Below are positions 11,281-22,815 of a DNA stretch of 64,000 bases, piece after piece. The DNA lies in contig OZ024851.1 in NCBI GenBank assembly GCA_964017145.1, positions 62,001 through 126,000 on the forward strand, in the 5' to 3' direction. This stretch comes from Agrocybe praecox. Its lineage: Eukaryota > Basidiomycota > Agaricomycetes > Agaricales > Agrocybaceae. The stretch's first letter is position 1. Each line of letters starts with the position of its first letter. The notes below the pieces were generated by a model that was given only the letters and a program-made list of their open reading frames with translations, was not told where the DNA came from and searched no databases. The position numbers and the translations under genes are program-made.

Positions 11281-11984
11281 CCGTATAAGAGCAACAAGAC
11301 TTCACGCTTGACGCACTATAAACATCATCCTGCCTTGAGCTCCGTCATTTTTGGCAGTAAGTACAAGTACATACAAATGCTACGTGTCAACAAATAATCC
11401 GTATGCCTTTTCGGTGTTGATAAATTTAGAACACGAAGCTCCGATACAACCAATTCCATATGGAAACCATTCCGCTTGGGGACGGCACAAGTCTCGGCTC
11501 TGCCAACTGATCTATATTTGGTTGTTCACGGCCCCCTTTCGCTTCTTCCGTTCGATGTAGTATGCACTTCTGAAATTCCCTTTCAATTGCTCTACGGGCG
11601 AGTCCTGGACACGGTAATATAGCCGATGTGCAGTAAATTTTTGAAATAATAAAAGTACCCAAATCAGGGATTTTTGTTCTGTGATCGGCTGCGTAAAAAT
11701 AAGACCTTCAAGACAGTCAGGATAGGGTATATGTCTTGCAACGAAAGGCCAATGCAATGGGAGCCTCTCGCGGCTTGGTTACTCGCACGTCCAACATCCT
11801 CAGTGGACTGAACAGTGAATTGGTACATGCGATAACTTTTCTACACCTCGTTAACTTACGATTGTATAACGCTAGGTATCGGACACAGCATCACATACTG
11901 TAAAAGGAAATTTAAGCCGTACAAAGGCAGACAATGTAAATGTATGAACTTCAGCTGTAATCGAATGTGATCACACGCACTAAC
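11281..11984. other. No recognisable gene
   Basis: Short overlapping frames on both strands (for example 11351-11560 + and 11426-11757 -) without domain or splice support. Confidence 0.35.
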
Positions 11985-12429
11985 ACAATGCTTGCGTTTT
12001 CTCTTGCTGGGACTGAAATGAAGACTGAACTATCCCTATTGGCCAATCCGTACTTTCGATACCCTTCGGGATCGCAGGACGACCTCAACTCAAGTAACAG
12101 GCCTCAACACCAACAAAGGCCAAGGCCCAAATCACACACATGTCGGGTGCTTTTGAAAATAATATTCCACGGCCAGCCGCTGCTACTTTTTTGTACCCTG
12201 GTATCTTTAATTTGGAGAATTTAGACTACAAACGTCTGGTACTGATTTTTACAGTCTACAGCATATTATCCAATATCGCATAACACGAACCCGGCAATCA
12301 GCACGACCTTTATTCCGCAATCCTTCAATAATAACCCACAAGTTGGAATACAACCTTTGCTCTATGCGAACACAGGAATGCTACCCCCGGCGCAACATGA
12401 TACGGATAGTGGAGCGGCTCGAGAAATGT
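11985..12429 (+). pseudogene. Decayed gene remnant, protein 3' end in shifted frames
   Basis: Protein-like composition appears in successive frames: a Pro/Gln/Asn-rich stretch (PYFRYPSGSQDDLNSSNRPQ) to about 12135, then in the next frame MSGAFENNIPRPAAATFLYP from 12139, then after another disruption STAYYPISHNTNPAISTTFI, ending in REM and a stop at 12427-12429. No adequate intron joins these segments, so at least two frame disruptions must be assumed. The composition resembles the low-complexity tail of a fungal regulatory protein; identity unknown. Confidence 0.4.
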
Positions 12430-12599
12430 AGTACAGGATAATGTAAATTTAGAAACGGAACCAAACCGGAACAGTGCTAAGTAAACCCGAGGAACGTCCG
12501 GTGCAAGTTTAGTCAGCACCGAGACCGAGAGTCAGCACCTGATACGGTACAATAGTCGGCATGTGCGGCATCCATGACCATATATAGGTTTTTTCAACA

Positions 12600-14130
12600 C
12601 CCTAAGAAGACCTGTTCCACTTCGTGTCCAGGCATTCTCCACGCGCTCAGTGACGGACAGGCACTAATGTGAGTTGTCCTTTATATTTTTCGTTCCATAT
12701 GCTCTATGCCCTTTGCGCTGTTCTCTTTTTTTACGTCAAAATTCTTGCTAACGATTTCCATGGACACAGATCATTTGCCCTCACATCACCTTCTCCAATG
12801 CCATTTATGCGCTCTCGGAGGTGGGGATCCCTCAACGCGACGTTCTCATCGGCGATTTCTGCTTATATTGCTGGTACTTTTTTTCTCATATCCTCCGTCC
12901 GAACTGAAGCCAACATGCATAAGGCGCACAAAGAAGAAATTACAGGCAGCGTTCAAGATTTGGCTGTGGAGGTTGGAATGTGCTTGAGAAAGCGGCGTTT
13001 TATTGGGTTGTGAGGTCAGGAAATACTATCCTCCGGTACGGAAAACAAGTATCCCCATCGCTTTCATTACGACTTATCTCGGATCCTAGTTCGACCTTTA
13101 TGCATTTCCCTCCTCTTCGTTGGGAACTACTCGCTCTTGAGCTTGATATCTCAGCGCCCCACCGTTACTAGTGTGATTTGCATTCCAATCGCACCTCTTG
13201 CCCCTGCCTCTAGGCAAAGCCACCATCATCCCGCGCGCGTAAACACGCACACGACGATTGATTTCACGAACGGCTGAACTTTCCTCGTTGTCCTTCTCAT
13301 CTTTGTTTCCATTCGTCAACATTCCTTCCAAGTTCCCATCTGGCATCTCCCTCAAACTCGCCTTGATGCTCCGCTGCACCTCGCTCGAGTCTTAGCTTAA
13401 CGTCAACGAAGGCCCTCCAAGTCCACAGGAGCAAGTACCCCATCCGGACCCTATTCAAATTGGCACGATGCTCCCGGTTGGCCTTTTTGTTTTTAGCGAA
13501 CCTCGCTGCTGCGGCACTCGTTGGTGCTACGAATGCGATTTTGTTTGTTGGCCCGCCGTTGACTGCTCCCGAGAGGACGGAACTGTATGCGAATTTACGC
13601 TACTGAATACATGCGTTTTGGTGATGGGCGATGTTGGGCTTCCGATCGGTTAGGCCAACGCTTGGGGCGTATGAGTTGAAGAAGGGTAATGAGGTTAGAA
13701 AGTTAGGCTTGAGGAGGTTGGTGCCTACGCGTACGTGTACGCCTCAGGTTCTCGGGGAGGAAGAGTCATTAGATGGTGAGGTTGAGGGTTTGGATGTTTG
13801 AACGATGAAATAAAAGTATCGAAGATGACAAATCGATACCCCCTGGGCCCCTTCCATTGTCCACATTTACGGTTTACCCCATGTTTCTTTACGACGACGA
13901 GGTGTATACACCCTCGTTTAATGCAATACCATTGTTGACCCTAGCATGTCTATTTCTCGTTCGAACTCCCGACTCGCCTACTTGCTGTTTAATAACCTTC
14001 TCAGTCGCCGACGCCACTGCTATTCATTCCTTTCCCTCTCCCTCTCTTCTAATTTTCCCAGAGTCCGCTTATTAATTATCATTCATCTACCCTTCGACCT
14101 TCACGCCGACCTTGAACGCGGATGCAGTGA
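12600..14130 (+). repeat. Copy C of the unclassified repeat
   Basis: Shares with copy A the identical 17-base word GGCGTTTTATTGGGTTG (12994-13010) and many flanking blocks: TTGCTGGTAC..CTCTCATTTT-like sequence, the ACATGCATA..GCACA block, CGAACG..ACTTTCCTCG, and TCCGGACC..TATTCA..TT..CA.GATGCTC. The block around 13490-13650 reads in part as AAAALVGATNAILFVGPPLT, so the ancestral unit probably contained a coding region, but stops and shifts interrupt it in every copy. Confidence 0.5.
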
Positions 14131-14343
14131 CGATCGTAATGACTCCGCGACGTTCTTCTTAGCGCGTTCCGCTAATTCTTGTTTGCATCTGTTCAACACT
14201 TCAAGTTCACCCATATTAACATGAACGGCCGACGTAAACAGCACCACCATAAACACGAACTCCACGAACGGCCAGCTATCCTCGTTGGCGTCTCAAAACC
14301 CCACAATGCACACTAAAAAAGTACCGATATAGTAGACTCGCTA

Positions 14344-14483
14344 CCAGTCCGTTAGGTGGTGATTACTCATGTGTCATCCCTGATGCCTCATTGTTTGGTC
14401 TTTGTTGTGGATTTATTTGGCTTTCTAACATCAAGCGGAACTTAATCGGACTGTGAAAAGGAGCATCACCACCTAACGACTGG
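14344..14483. repeat. Small inverted-repeat (MITE-like) element
   Basis: CCAGTCCGTTAGGTGGTGAT (14344-14363) is the near-perfect complement of ATCACCACCTAACGACTGG (14465-14483), with one extra C in the left arm. The spacer is about 100 bases and non-coding. No target-site duplication was identified. Confidence 0.65.
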
Positions 14484-14732
14484 GAGTTACGGGGATGATT
14501 TTGGAGGATCCCCAGTGTGACAAAAACTTAGAATAATTTCGCGTTTTCCGCGCGCACTTTTCCTCGTCAAAATCTTTACTCTCTCTTTACACACTCCACA
14601 AATTGTACTTTAAACAACTTAGATATATTGTATAGACCAGTACACACCATATTATCTTTAATAAATATACAATTTGCCTCAGCTTGCAGCATAGGAGTGA
14701 TATTTGGGTCGAAAAACAGTGTAATTTCATCA

Positions 14733-15445
14733 ATTTGAAGTAAAGTCGAGTACAAAAAGTGGATATACCAGTTTATTGTTACTGTTAAATAGCAGGTTGT
14801 GAGAAGTACGGGTGGCGAAGAGACCTGTGAGATTTGTTGCCTGGTGCATTATGAAGCGGTCAACCAATTCGGCGTAACAAGGCCCCATGGGCAAAAGCGC
14901 ATATTTTGTCCAGACTAGTGGAGGTGACGGGCATGACCTGTGAGCGCTGTGAGCAGGCTGGTGATAAATGCACAATAAGCGCTAATAACGAGAAAGTAAT
15001 TATAGCATTACGTACCTCGCATCCCATATGTAGTTGATATTTCATCCATACCCCCTTTCCAAGGAATAGCCGCTGCAGCCTCGTAGTCCCTGAAAGCAGT
15101 GCGCGGGTTATGCGACACGTAGTTTGAGAACGCACCCGTAGCAGCGAGCGAGGCACGGTAGTATAGAGGGGTGGTGTTTTCGGTCGAGGGGGGGACGTTG
15201 AGTGGGCCGATGGGAAGGTCAGTGGATGTGAGAGTGCCTTGGGCACGGTAGATGAGGAAGAGCACGTCTCTTGCCCAGGAGCAGCCATAGATAGGGAGGA
15301 GGCGAAGGAGGTAGCTGTGTTTTGGCTGACGTAGGGATTAGGATCAGAGCTGGGCTGAGACGCCTAGTGCGACCGGTCCACACTCGATGTTTGCAGAGTT
15401 GAAGGAAGAGGAACGATTCCAGCCAGCACGAATCTGCGAGTTTTG
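14733..15445 (-). pseudogene. Fragment of an unidentified gene (at least two coding exons)
   Basis: Two stretches look coding on the minus strand. The first (about 15022-15316) reads from YLLRLLPIYGCSWARDVLFL through PIGPLNVPPSTENTTPLYYR to GGMDEISTTYGMR and ends at a good GTACGT donor. The second (about 14733-14912) reads VWTKYALLPMGPCYAELVDR to a stop in VLDFTSN and can be joined through an AG at about 14913. Upstream, stops interrupt the frame (after SANIECGPVALGVSAQL), and no ATG exon was found. I do not recognise the family. Probably the 3' remnant of a broken gene. Confidence 0.4.
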
Positions 15446-15800
15446 AGAGGTGAGGATGGTGCAAATTTTCGGCATTGTTCAGATACTAAGTGTAGTCCTA
15501 GTCCGGCACTCAGTTCCAGCACTCAGTTATCTCCAAATACAGAGGCGCAAAAAGGCTGACCAACGACAGTTGGGCTTGAGGTGGCGGACAGCCAGTACTG
15601 CTAGGATGTTTAAAGGTCGTGGTTATGTATTCAGATGTGTTTCTGACCATTTTTTGTGTTGGAGCAAGGTGTGAGGGAGCCAGAAAGGTGACGAGCGCAA
15701 ACTACCATGATAGTCATCAAGGATCAAGAAGAAGCAATTCGGTGAAATTTCACTAAGTTATTCGTCACACCGTGACCCTACTAAAAGTGCCCCGTACGTC

Positions 15801-15868
15801 CCAGCCGTTACCTGGAGATGCTCGCGGCTGCTCTCGGCATAAAGCGGAGTTTGACAGGTAACGGCTGG
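15801..15868. repeat. Perfect 14-bp inverted repeat
   Basis: CCAGCCGTTACCTG (15801-15814) and its exact complement CAGGTAACGGCTGG (15855-15868) are separated by 40 bases. Transcribed, it would form a strong hairpin. It may be a tiny MITE remnant or a structured RNA; no neighbouring gene claims it. Confidence 0.6.
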
Positions 15869-16385
15869 TCACGAGCCTACCGATATAGTTATCTTTCTCT
15901 CTTCCCCGCCGCTCTCTCTATGTACGTGTGAGACTTCGTTTTTTTATCGTTTCTCACTTTGCGGCAATTTCTCTTCCCATTTTTAAGTTCTTATTTTCCC
16001 TTCAAGCCCAAGTCTATCCCTTTTCAAGAATCAAAAGTGATTCCAACTCACTGTATTTATGTTTATGTCTTAAATTCCATTTTTAAATACATGTAACATT
16101 CGTGACATCCATATCGCCTATTCTATCCTACGTTTTGGTATTCCTTCCTTTGCCCTATAAAAATACCCTCTCTGTGGCTTGCTCCTATGAATCGAGAAGT
16201 CATCTAAAGCTCATGAATGGGTGTGGAAAGTATTTCTTCATGATGAATAATTATCCCGGGAAAACACATGTTTGAGGCTACATAATATTTTAGTGGATAG
16301 ATACAGTTAAACACATTCACATATATACGTAGAGAGGGAGAATGACCCAATGCTCATCCATGCCTGGTGGTGGTGCTACGGTCGC
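15869..16385. other. No recognisable gene
   Basis: CT-rich then AT-rich sequence with no frame above 60 codons and no repeat recognised. Confidence 0.4.
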
Positions 16386-17528
16386 TCAGAAATCTTCGAC
16401 ACCGCACGCGTCCAAATCGGAGCCCAAGAACTCCTCAACATGCTGTTGTTGAACTTGCTCAACGGGATCAGGGCCATATCCATCGTTCGCATGCTCATAC
16501 ATCACATTGGCATTGACGCCCAAAAAACCGCTACCAACACCCCCGGGCATGAGCGTGCACACATGCAGATGCTCGGCGCTGCCACCAATAATGCAGGTCA
16601 TACGACGATCCGAACGGCGACAGCATGGCACACCGCCAATATTACCAGCTCCCATATCACTGTTGTTGTTGTTGTTCGTCCCACTGGCGCCACAGAATTC
16701 TCAGTGCCAGATGCAGCAGCAAGAAAACCGTACGTGCCTAGGAGCTTATCGGGCTGCTGCTGCTGAGCGTGCTGCACAGATGTAGCCATATCGTATGTTG
16801 AACTCGAGTCGACACAGCCACAGGGAATAGCAAAGGCATCGGCGGCATCGTGGAGGAAGGCAGAAGTGACTCAATTGCCGTCGAAGAAGGCGATGCTGAT
16901 GTTGATACCGAAGAGGTGGAGTAGTTTGCAGACGCCACAGAGCCATTATTGTTTGAGAAACTGAAGCCAGCGAGAGCTGTATCGATGCGTGTGAGAGAGT
17001 GCAAATGAGAATGGGTGGGCGAATTTGAATCTGAGGGATGTGGAAGGTGAATGTGAGGATGAACCGCTATTATTAATCTCACCAGCGGCACTGCTTTTCG
17101 CCTACGAAAACCACCCGCATGGAAAGGCGCATTAGCTGTCGGTAACGGCTCTGGATCTCTTCCCATCATCCCATTAAAGTTCTGGGATCCATAACGATGG
17201 AACGTCTCATCCACTGTCCATGATGGGCCCTGCAGACGAAGAGCGCCGATGGCCATATGGGCTTTTAGGCCTTAGGAGTGATGTTCACGCTCGACGTCAA
17301 GTCGTCGGTGTTGATGATACGATTGTAAGTGACGACGACAGCGGGGAAATGAGACTGTGGCGAATAGAAGTTGGAGTTCGGTGGGTTGGTGTGGTGAGAA
17401 ATAGTGCTTAAATAGGGGTCGCAAAGGTTCCCTGATTCGTGTTGGTCGCCGCCGTCGACACGGAAGTCGTTACTGCTTGAATACATCGGTCTGCCCATCC
17501 GGCACTTGACCGAACCGATACCGCCCAT
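16386..17528 (-). pseudogene. Decayed Ser/Asn/Gln-rich (transcription-factor-like) gene
   Basis: Protein-like sequence runs along the minus strand but changes frame several times. From upstream: MGRPMYSSSNDFRVDGGDQH (about 17500), ending in frame at 17265; then SWTVDETFHRYGSQNFNG through HLPHPSDSNSPTHSHLHSLT and SFSNNNGSVASANYSTSSVS (17256-16738); then SVQHAQQQQPDKLLGTYGFL (16789-16690); then TNNNNNSDMGAGNIGGVPCC to the stop at 16386. No introns of acceptable form explain the shifts. The composition (Ser, Asn, Gln, His runs) is typical of fungal regulators, but no DNA-binding domain was found. Read as a pseudogene. Confidence 0.42.
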
Positions 17529-17824
17529 CCTGATGGCTGAGAGTATTCAACGATGGGGAACAGAAGGTAATGTGGTTTCCGTTCCGTGGGTGTGGGTCGT
17601 TTGCTTTCCCTGGTCACTGGTGAACGCGAACTATCGGTCAGGGAAACGAACGAACGACGACCAACAATAATACACAGCGTGGTGATGATGGGGATTCTAG
17701 TGTTCGAACGTTCATACCAAAAGGCGGCCATGAAAGGGTTATGGAGCAGGGAAGAAACGATAAAGAAGTAGGAAGGGGCATAGGCAAGTTGACGTGTTGG
17801 AGTCGTCCGTCCAGCCAATTTCAT

Positions 17825-18452
17825 ATCCGGTGATCAAAACAACTCTTCCCAGATAGCGCTCCAAATCCCAAACTGCACGAGCTACCAACTCCTTCCCATT
17901 CTTCGCTTCCAGAAGAAGAGGCGCAAGGTCAGCGCTCAGCGCTCAGCGGCCATGATGACCGCGACGCTATGCCTCCTCTGGTGTTTGCTGTGGCTTCTGG
18001 CTCCGTGATTCGTACTCAGGTGAACCAAGAGCGCGTACGTTTTGAACTGATATTTGCTAATGTTGAATGAAGATTTAGTACTGCATGAGACGACGAAATT
18101 AACACACTGCGAACCTGGTATCCTTCAAGTTGAGCAGCTACTGACAAAATACGTCTCTTCCAACCTTTTTCTAACTGCATCTTAACATCGTCCGCGCATT
18201 CCCTCCCCTGACGCAGACCCTCCTCAGCGAATCTCACTCTCAACGTTGATTTGGGACGAGCGGTGCGACGGCAGTATGCACAGGCTGACGGCACAAACGA
18301 AATGTGAGCATGACAACGGATGAAGGTGGTTAAGCTGCGGGACGTGGCCGAAACTCTAGATCTGAGATCTGAGAGTCAGCTCGGAGGATTGAAAGTTGGA
18401 TGAGAGATGACAAAATGAATAAAAGTTGTCGATGTTGAAAAGATGGTGGTTG
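17825..18452. other. No recognisable gene
   Basis: Short frames only; a 92-codon minus-strand frame (18016-18294) has no domain. Includes a direct duplication of GCGCTCAGC near 17932-17950. Confidence 0.35.
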
Positions 18453-18673
18453 ATCACACGGCGGGCGCCGACACCTGTATATCGGAAATACAGCCTAATA
18501 TATACTGGTCGCGTGTATATATTGACCTGTATTTCCAAGATACAGGTGTCGGCCATACTATATATGGGAAGCCCGAAACCTGTATCTTCGACATACAGGT
18601 TAATAAATACACACGACCTATATTTATTAACCTGTTTCTCGGAGAAACAGGTATCGGCGCCAGCCGTGTCATG
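18453..18673. mobile_element. Foldback MITE-like element, copy 2, with nested palindromes
   Basis: The outer arms pair ACACGGC.GGCGCCGA.ACCTGT (18457-18478) with its complement (18643-18669). Inside, each half is itself an imperfect hairpin: ACACCTGTATATCGGAAATACAG pairs with CTGTATTTCCAAGATACAGGTGT in the left half, and the right half is similar. The result is a four-arm structure. The centre (GGAAGCCCGAAACC) matches the element at 8853-9052. Because the arms repeat, frames on both strands stay open and encode near-identical peptides; this follows from symmetry and is not evidence for a protein. Confidence 0.75.
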
Positions 18674-20426
18674 CATCATGACGGCACTGTGTGGTAGTAT
18701 GGTGGTGCATCTAGCCTGGCCAGATTAGATTAGATAACATAGTGAACGTTCCTGTCACCACGGCACGCATACTAACCGAATAACATTATTAATTTCCTTG
18801 ACCGATACTGACAACTGCTACCTTGCACTGCTTGACGTGCGTCAAGAGGATCTGAACTTAATTATGCTTGAGCCTTGACCCAAGCAGCGTACGCGGAAAA
18901 AAATATTAGATCAAATATATGGAAACCGTAGCGATGCTGTTACGAGCAAAAGGAAGCGAGCGAGCGCCTCCTCTCGCTCAGCGCGCCTCGTTAATCCGCT
19001 TCGGTGGCGGAGTTTGAATTTACACCGTGAACGAGTTCGAGTCGACTTCTTCAATTGTACACGATGAACATATTTACCTTGAAAACATTTTCGCACATTT
19101 TCTGGCTTGCTTCTGCGTAAGGTAGACCCATTAAGGTGGAACAATTACTACCATCTCTGGACCTGTCTCCTTCGATGACAGAAATATATTCTATTATGAG
19201 TCGAAAGCAAATTAGGAATTGAATAAAAGACAAAAGACAAGACGAAGTGAAAGCTTCGTCAAGTGAATATGCTGAAACGCAAGGACAACTATGTTGACTG
19301 TCGCGTTCCTTCCAAAGCTCCACAAAAAAAATAGAAGACAAAAGACAACCTACTATCACAAGAAAGCAACTCGGATCCAGAGCGGAATGCCATATTTTAA
19401 ACTCATGACCCATCTATTATCTGACGATCAATCGTACCACTGTACTTCTGTTAAGTCTAGAACCGGCTTCCACGAAATCGGACTTGCAAAAAAGGTTATA
19501 TATAGAACTTTAGGCAAGGTTGAATCTTGATGGGTTGGATCACCTCTTTACCACCTCTCACACGCAGTACACCTCCCTGCTGGTCAATCGACTCCAGAAA
19601 GTTGGACTTATCCTTCTGATACTTTGATATCGCTTCTAACTGTGATTTGGGCGCCTTAAAAGCTCGCCGGTGAGTCAATCATACGCGTAAAGGTACCAAT
19701 TTTTAACGCTGGAGATTGCAAAGCCTGTGATGACGTCTACTCGGAAAACCGTTGTCATGAATGCCCCTCTGCTCAAAACGAGAGACCTCCCATTCTCTGA
19801 TATCTGTGATGTGGACATCATGATCAACTTGACCTCGGAGCTACAGGGTTATCATCACCATCACCTTGAGCCGGAACAAGCTGTTCTTCTCCATCCTTTC
19901 GTTCCACCTCTCTTTCCCAAAGCAAAGAAGACTGCGGTTGAAATTTTGATTAAGAAGGTAGCAGGGATCTCTCTGTCGAAGAAGAGGAGTTCTAGATCAC
20001 ATCCCCAGCCCTGATCAATTAGGATCTCCACTCCCGACATCTCTAATTCGTTCTTCAGGCGAGTGGTGTTTCGCTTCAAACTGTATCCACTCCAGGTATA
20101 CATGGAATACGACTCAGCAAGTAAGCCTAGCCTCGGTTTTGCATCCCGGGTCCATGCGCCGTGTATAAAGCTGCTATACTCTGTATTTCTACTCGGCCCG
20201 GTTTGGTGAGCCGTAGGTAGTGACTTTTCACTCGTGGAGATTATTATTTTAGCTGTCAATGCTGTATCTCTGATTACCATAGCACCTCTACGAATTTTTA
20301 ATGCTGCAACTACAATGCAGGAAACTCATGCTCAGACTTCAGTGTCGCCCTTCTCTCTCCAGTCGGTGTTTGTACTTCAGAACAAGGGGCTATCGCGGAA
20401 ATTTCTACCATAAATGACCACCATAG
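18674..20426. other. No recognisable intact gene
   Basis: Frames of 60-140 codons on both strands (for example 19051-19413 -, 19861-20280 -, 19727-20014 +) show no domain I recognise. A minus-strand stretch near 19530-19678 (HRRAFKAPKSQLEAISKYQK) is lysine-rich and might be transposon debris. It runs into the assembly gap. Confidence 0.35.
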
Positions 20427-20626
20427 NNNNNNNNNNNNNNNNNNNNNNNNNNNNNNNNNNNNNNNNNNNNNNNNNNNNNNNNNNNNNNNNNNNNNNNNNN
20501 NNNNNNNNNNNNNNNNNNNNNNNNNNNNNNNNNNNNNNNNNNNNNNNNNNNNNNNNNNNNNNNNNNNNNNNNNNNNNNNNNNNNNNNNNNNNNNNNNNNN
20601 NNNNNNNNNNNNNNNNNNNNNNNNNN
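20427..20626. other. Assembly gap (200 N)
   Basis: Exactly 200 N bases, the usual scaffold placeholder, so the true length is unknown. Frames crossing it are meaningless. Confidence 0.98.
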
Positions 20627-21519
20627 AGATGCCTCAGTGAGTCCCATTGCACCCGATCAACACATGTTCTATCCATCACTCCCAGTTCTTGCGATTCTCC
20701 CCTTGCTTCGACGTTGTTAAACTGGGTCCCAGCTCCTTTTACTCGTGGAAATACAAAGAGACCAGAAAATCCACAGGAACTATTAATTATAACAGAGATA
20801 GACGGCAGAGACGAGTCAGAGGAGTTGTAGAACATGTATTATAGGTCGAAAATACATCCAAATTTATGTTTTTTCTGAGTGAAAACATATAATAAATAAT
20901 TTTAGAGGTTATACATTGGTATACAGGGTATGTATGCACCAGAGTAACGATGGACTAGGTCTTTATGTCGAGTCTACGGTGAATGGTAGATGTCCAGTCA
21001 CTGCGACTTGACCATTCTTAAAATAGCTCACCAAACCGACATATTTCCGCGGTTTTTTTGACATACAACTACATTAATTATCATTCTGCTACTTTATATG
21101 AGGTTACATAGGTGCTACGGTGCCTCAGAGGTGAGAAATGCAAAGTGATCAAAAAAACTCTGCGCGCGATCAAAAAAACTCGCTGCGTGGGATTTTTGGT
21201 GCAAACGGCGCACCATAATAGTATAGACTATATAAGAATTTCGACAATTAATCTACATATATGAGTACGTTTGATTACGATGTGAAGAAAGAATAAAAGC
21301 TGGGGCAAAGGATCAAAGAAAAAGGACAAATGGAAGGATATTCATACGGTGCATGTAAGTGAAATAAATGTGTTCAAGTAACTGCAGGAGCTGTATAAGC
21401 AAGGATAATAATACGGGAGCGCATATTCAAATAAAGTAATTTCCTACCGACAGGCGAATTTTGACAGTGCGCAATTCATACAAATCTTCGGATCATCCAA
21501 AACGTGAACTTATCATTAA
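20627..21519. other. No recognisable gene
   Basis: AT-rich. It contains a local duplication GATCAAAAAAACTC (21147-21160 and 21168-21181). Nothing else recognised. Confidence 0.4.
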
Positions 21520-21962
21520 TCATTCAGCCGAATTTGAATGCACCACACCGTGAGCAATGGCTATAGGAGGCATACCATTCGGCTGTCCGTAAAGGCCTTC
21601 CAAGTTCAGCAAGGACACCAAGTCGAACTCTCCACCCATTGATTTGGACGCCAAAAGTCCCAAAGTACCTATATCAGGAGGAACCTCGTTGTTGAAGACC
21701 GTAGGCGACCCCTCTAAGGGCCGTGAAGCAGACAATGTTGGAACGCTGGTGGTAGAAGAATTCAAGTAGTCCGTAAGCTCAGTGTGGACCTTTGTCAAGG
21801 CTTGAAGCAGCTCGTCAAACGTTAGTAAGGATTTGGGCTCAGGCGGGGGGCTCGGGTCAATTTAACATTCTCGCTTCGTAGATTGACCATGTTCTGAGCG
21901 TATGTTTGCGCCAAAAGAGAAGTCACAGTTAAAGAGCCCTGGCTCAACCTCCGGAGGGTAAC
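21520..21962 (-). pseudogene. 3' fragment of an unidentified, probably regulatory, gene
   Basis: The minus strand reads SQVTLRRLSQGSLTVTSLLA and QTYAQNMVNLRSENVKLT (about 21960-21855), then one base out of frame SPPPEPKSLLTFDELLQALT, continuing through TDYLNSSTTSVPTLSAS and MGGEFDLVSLLNLEGLYG to a stop at 21520. The single-frame offset near 21850 needs a frameshift, since no intron fits. The leading helix with a polar tail resembles the C-terminal part of a fungal transcription factor, but no diagnostic domain is visible. Confidence 0.4.
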
Positions 21963-22815
21963 TTGGGACTTGGATTAGGCTCCAAATCAGTCACACCCGT
22001 TGAGTCCTGTGGTAAAAATGTGAAGTCAAATGTCGATGAACCTGGCAACATAGTGGCTATATCTATATTCATTCAAGCTCAGCGTCAAAGTGTCGCGTTA
22101 AGCGTGTCTCGCTCATGTGACTTTACCACCGTATCATGTGAGGCTGGGTTCAAACTTTTCCCGGACCTGTATCGCCGATGGATCACCCTTGCCCGTTGCT
22201 TTCTAATTCTGCACCACCATGTTTACCGCCCACGAAAACCGAGGCGCATGTTCAGTGGTACCAAACACAACCAGTTCACAAAATATTAGCTGGATCGGAA
22301 CCGCCCTGCGGCGGTAAGCTTGATCACGACGCTTTACACGGAATGGATCGCAGGGTCCGAATCCTAACGACGTGAACGGTGACGACGTCCTAGTCAGAAA
22401 TTTAGAAAATGACCGTCAGCAGAGTGGGCTAAATACACAGGTGCGCTTAATATTTATCACTCATGAAAACGCAGACGTTAATCCAGTAGGATTCGATAGT
22501 TATATTGGACGATACACATTATATGCACCTACAGCTGCGAAGATATTATACATTGTTTCAGCTGAGAAGCCGGCAACCGTCTGCTGATCCATCACAATAT
22601 TCTCAAAATAACAAAATTTTGCTTCCAAAATTCCTTCGATGTATGGAACAGCCTTCTCAGTTGCGCCAACACACTCAGGTGATCAAATCATCGAATCCGA
22701 ATATTGTCACTGGACCTCAAATGCCATTTGCACGCTCCAGAACCCCGACCTCTATATCTAGACGGATACAGAATATATAATAGCCATGCTAGTTTCAAGA
22801 AAGCAACAATCGAAG
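21963..22815. other. Intergenic, upstream of the rhamnosidase gene
   Basis: No domain-bearing frame. Presumed promoter of the gene starting at 22816; a TATATAATA run lies at 22774-22782, about 35-40 bases before the chosen ATG. Confidence 0.4.

Noticed and set aside
18356..18728. Four open frames on both strands
   Set aside because: They arise from the palindromic structure of the foldback element; similarity between strands is a symmetry effect, not protein conservation.
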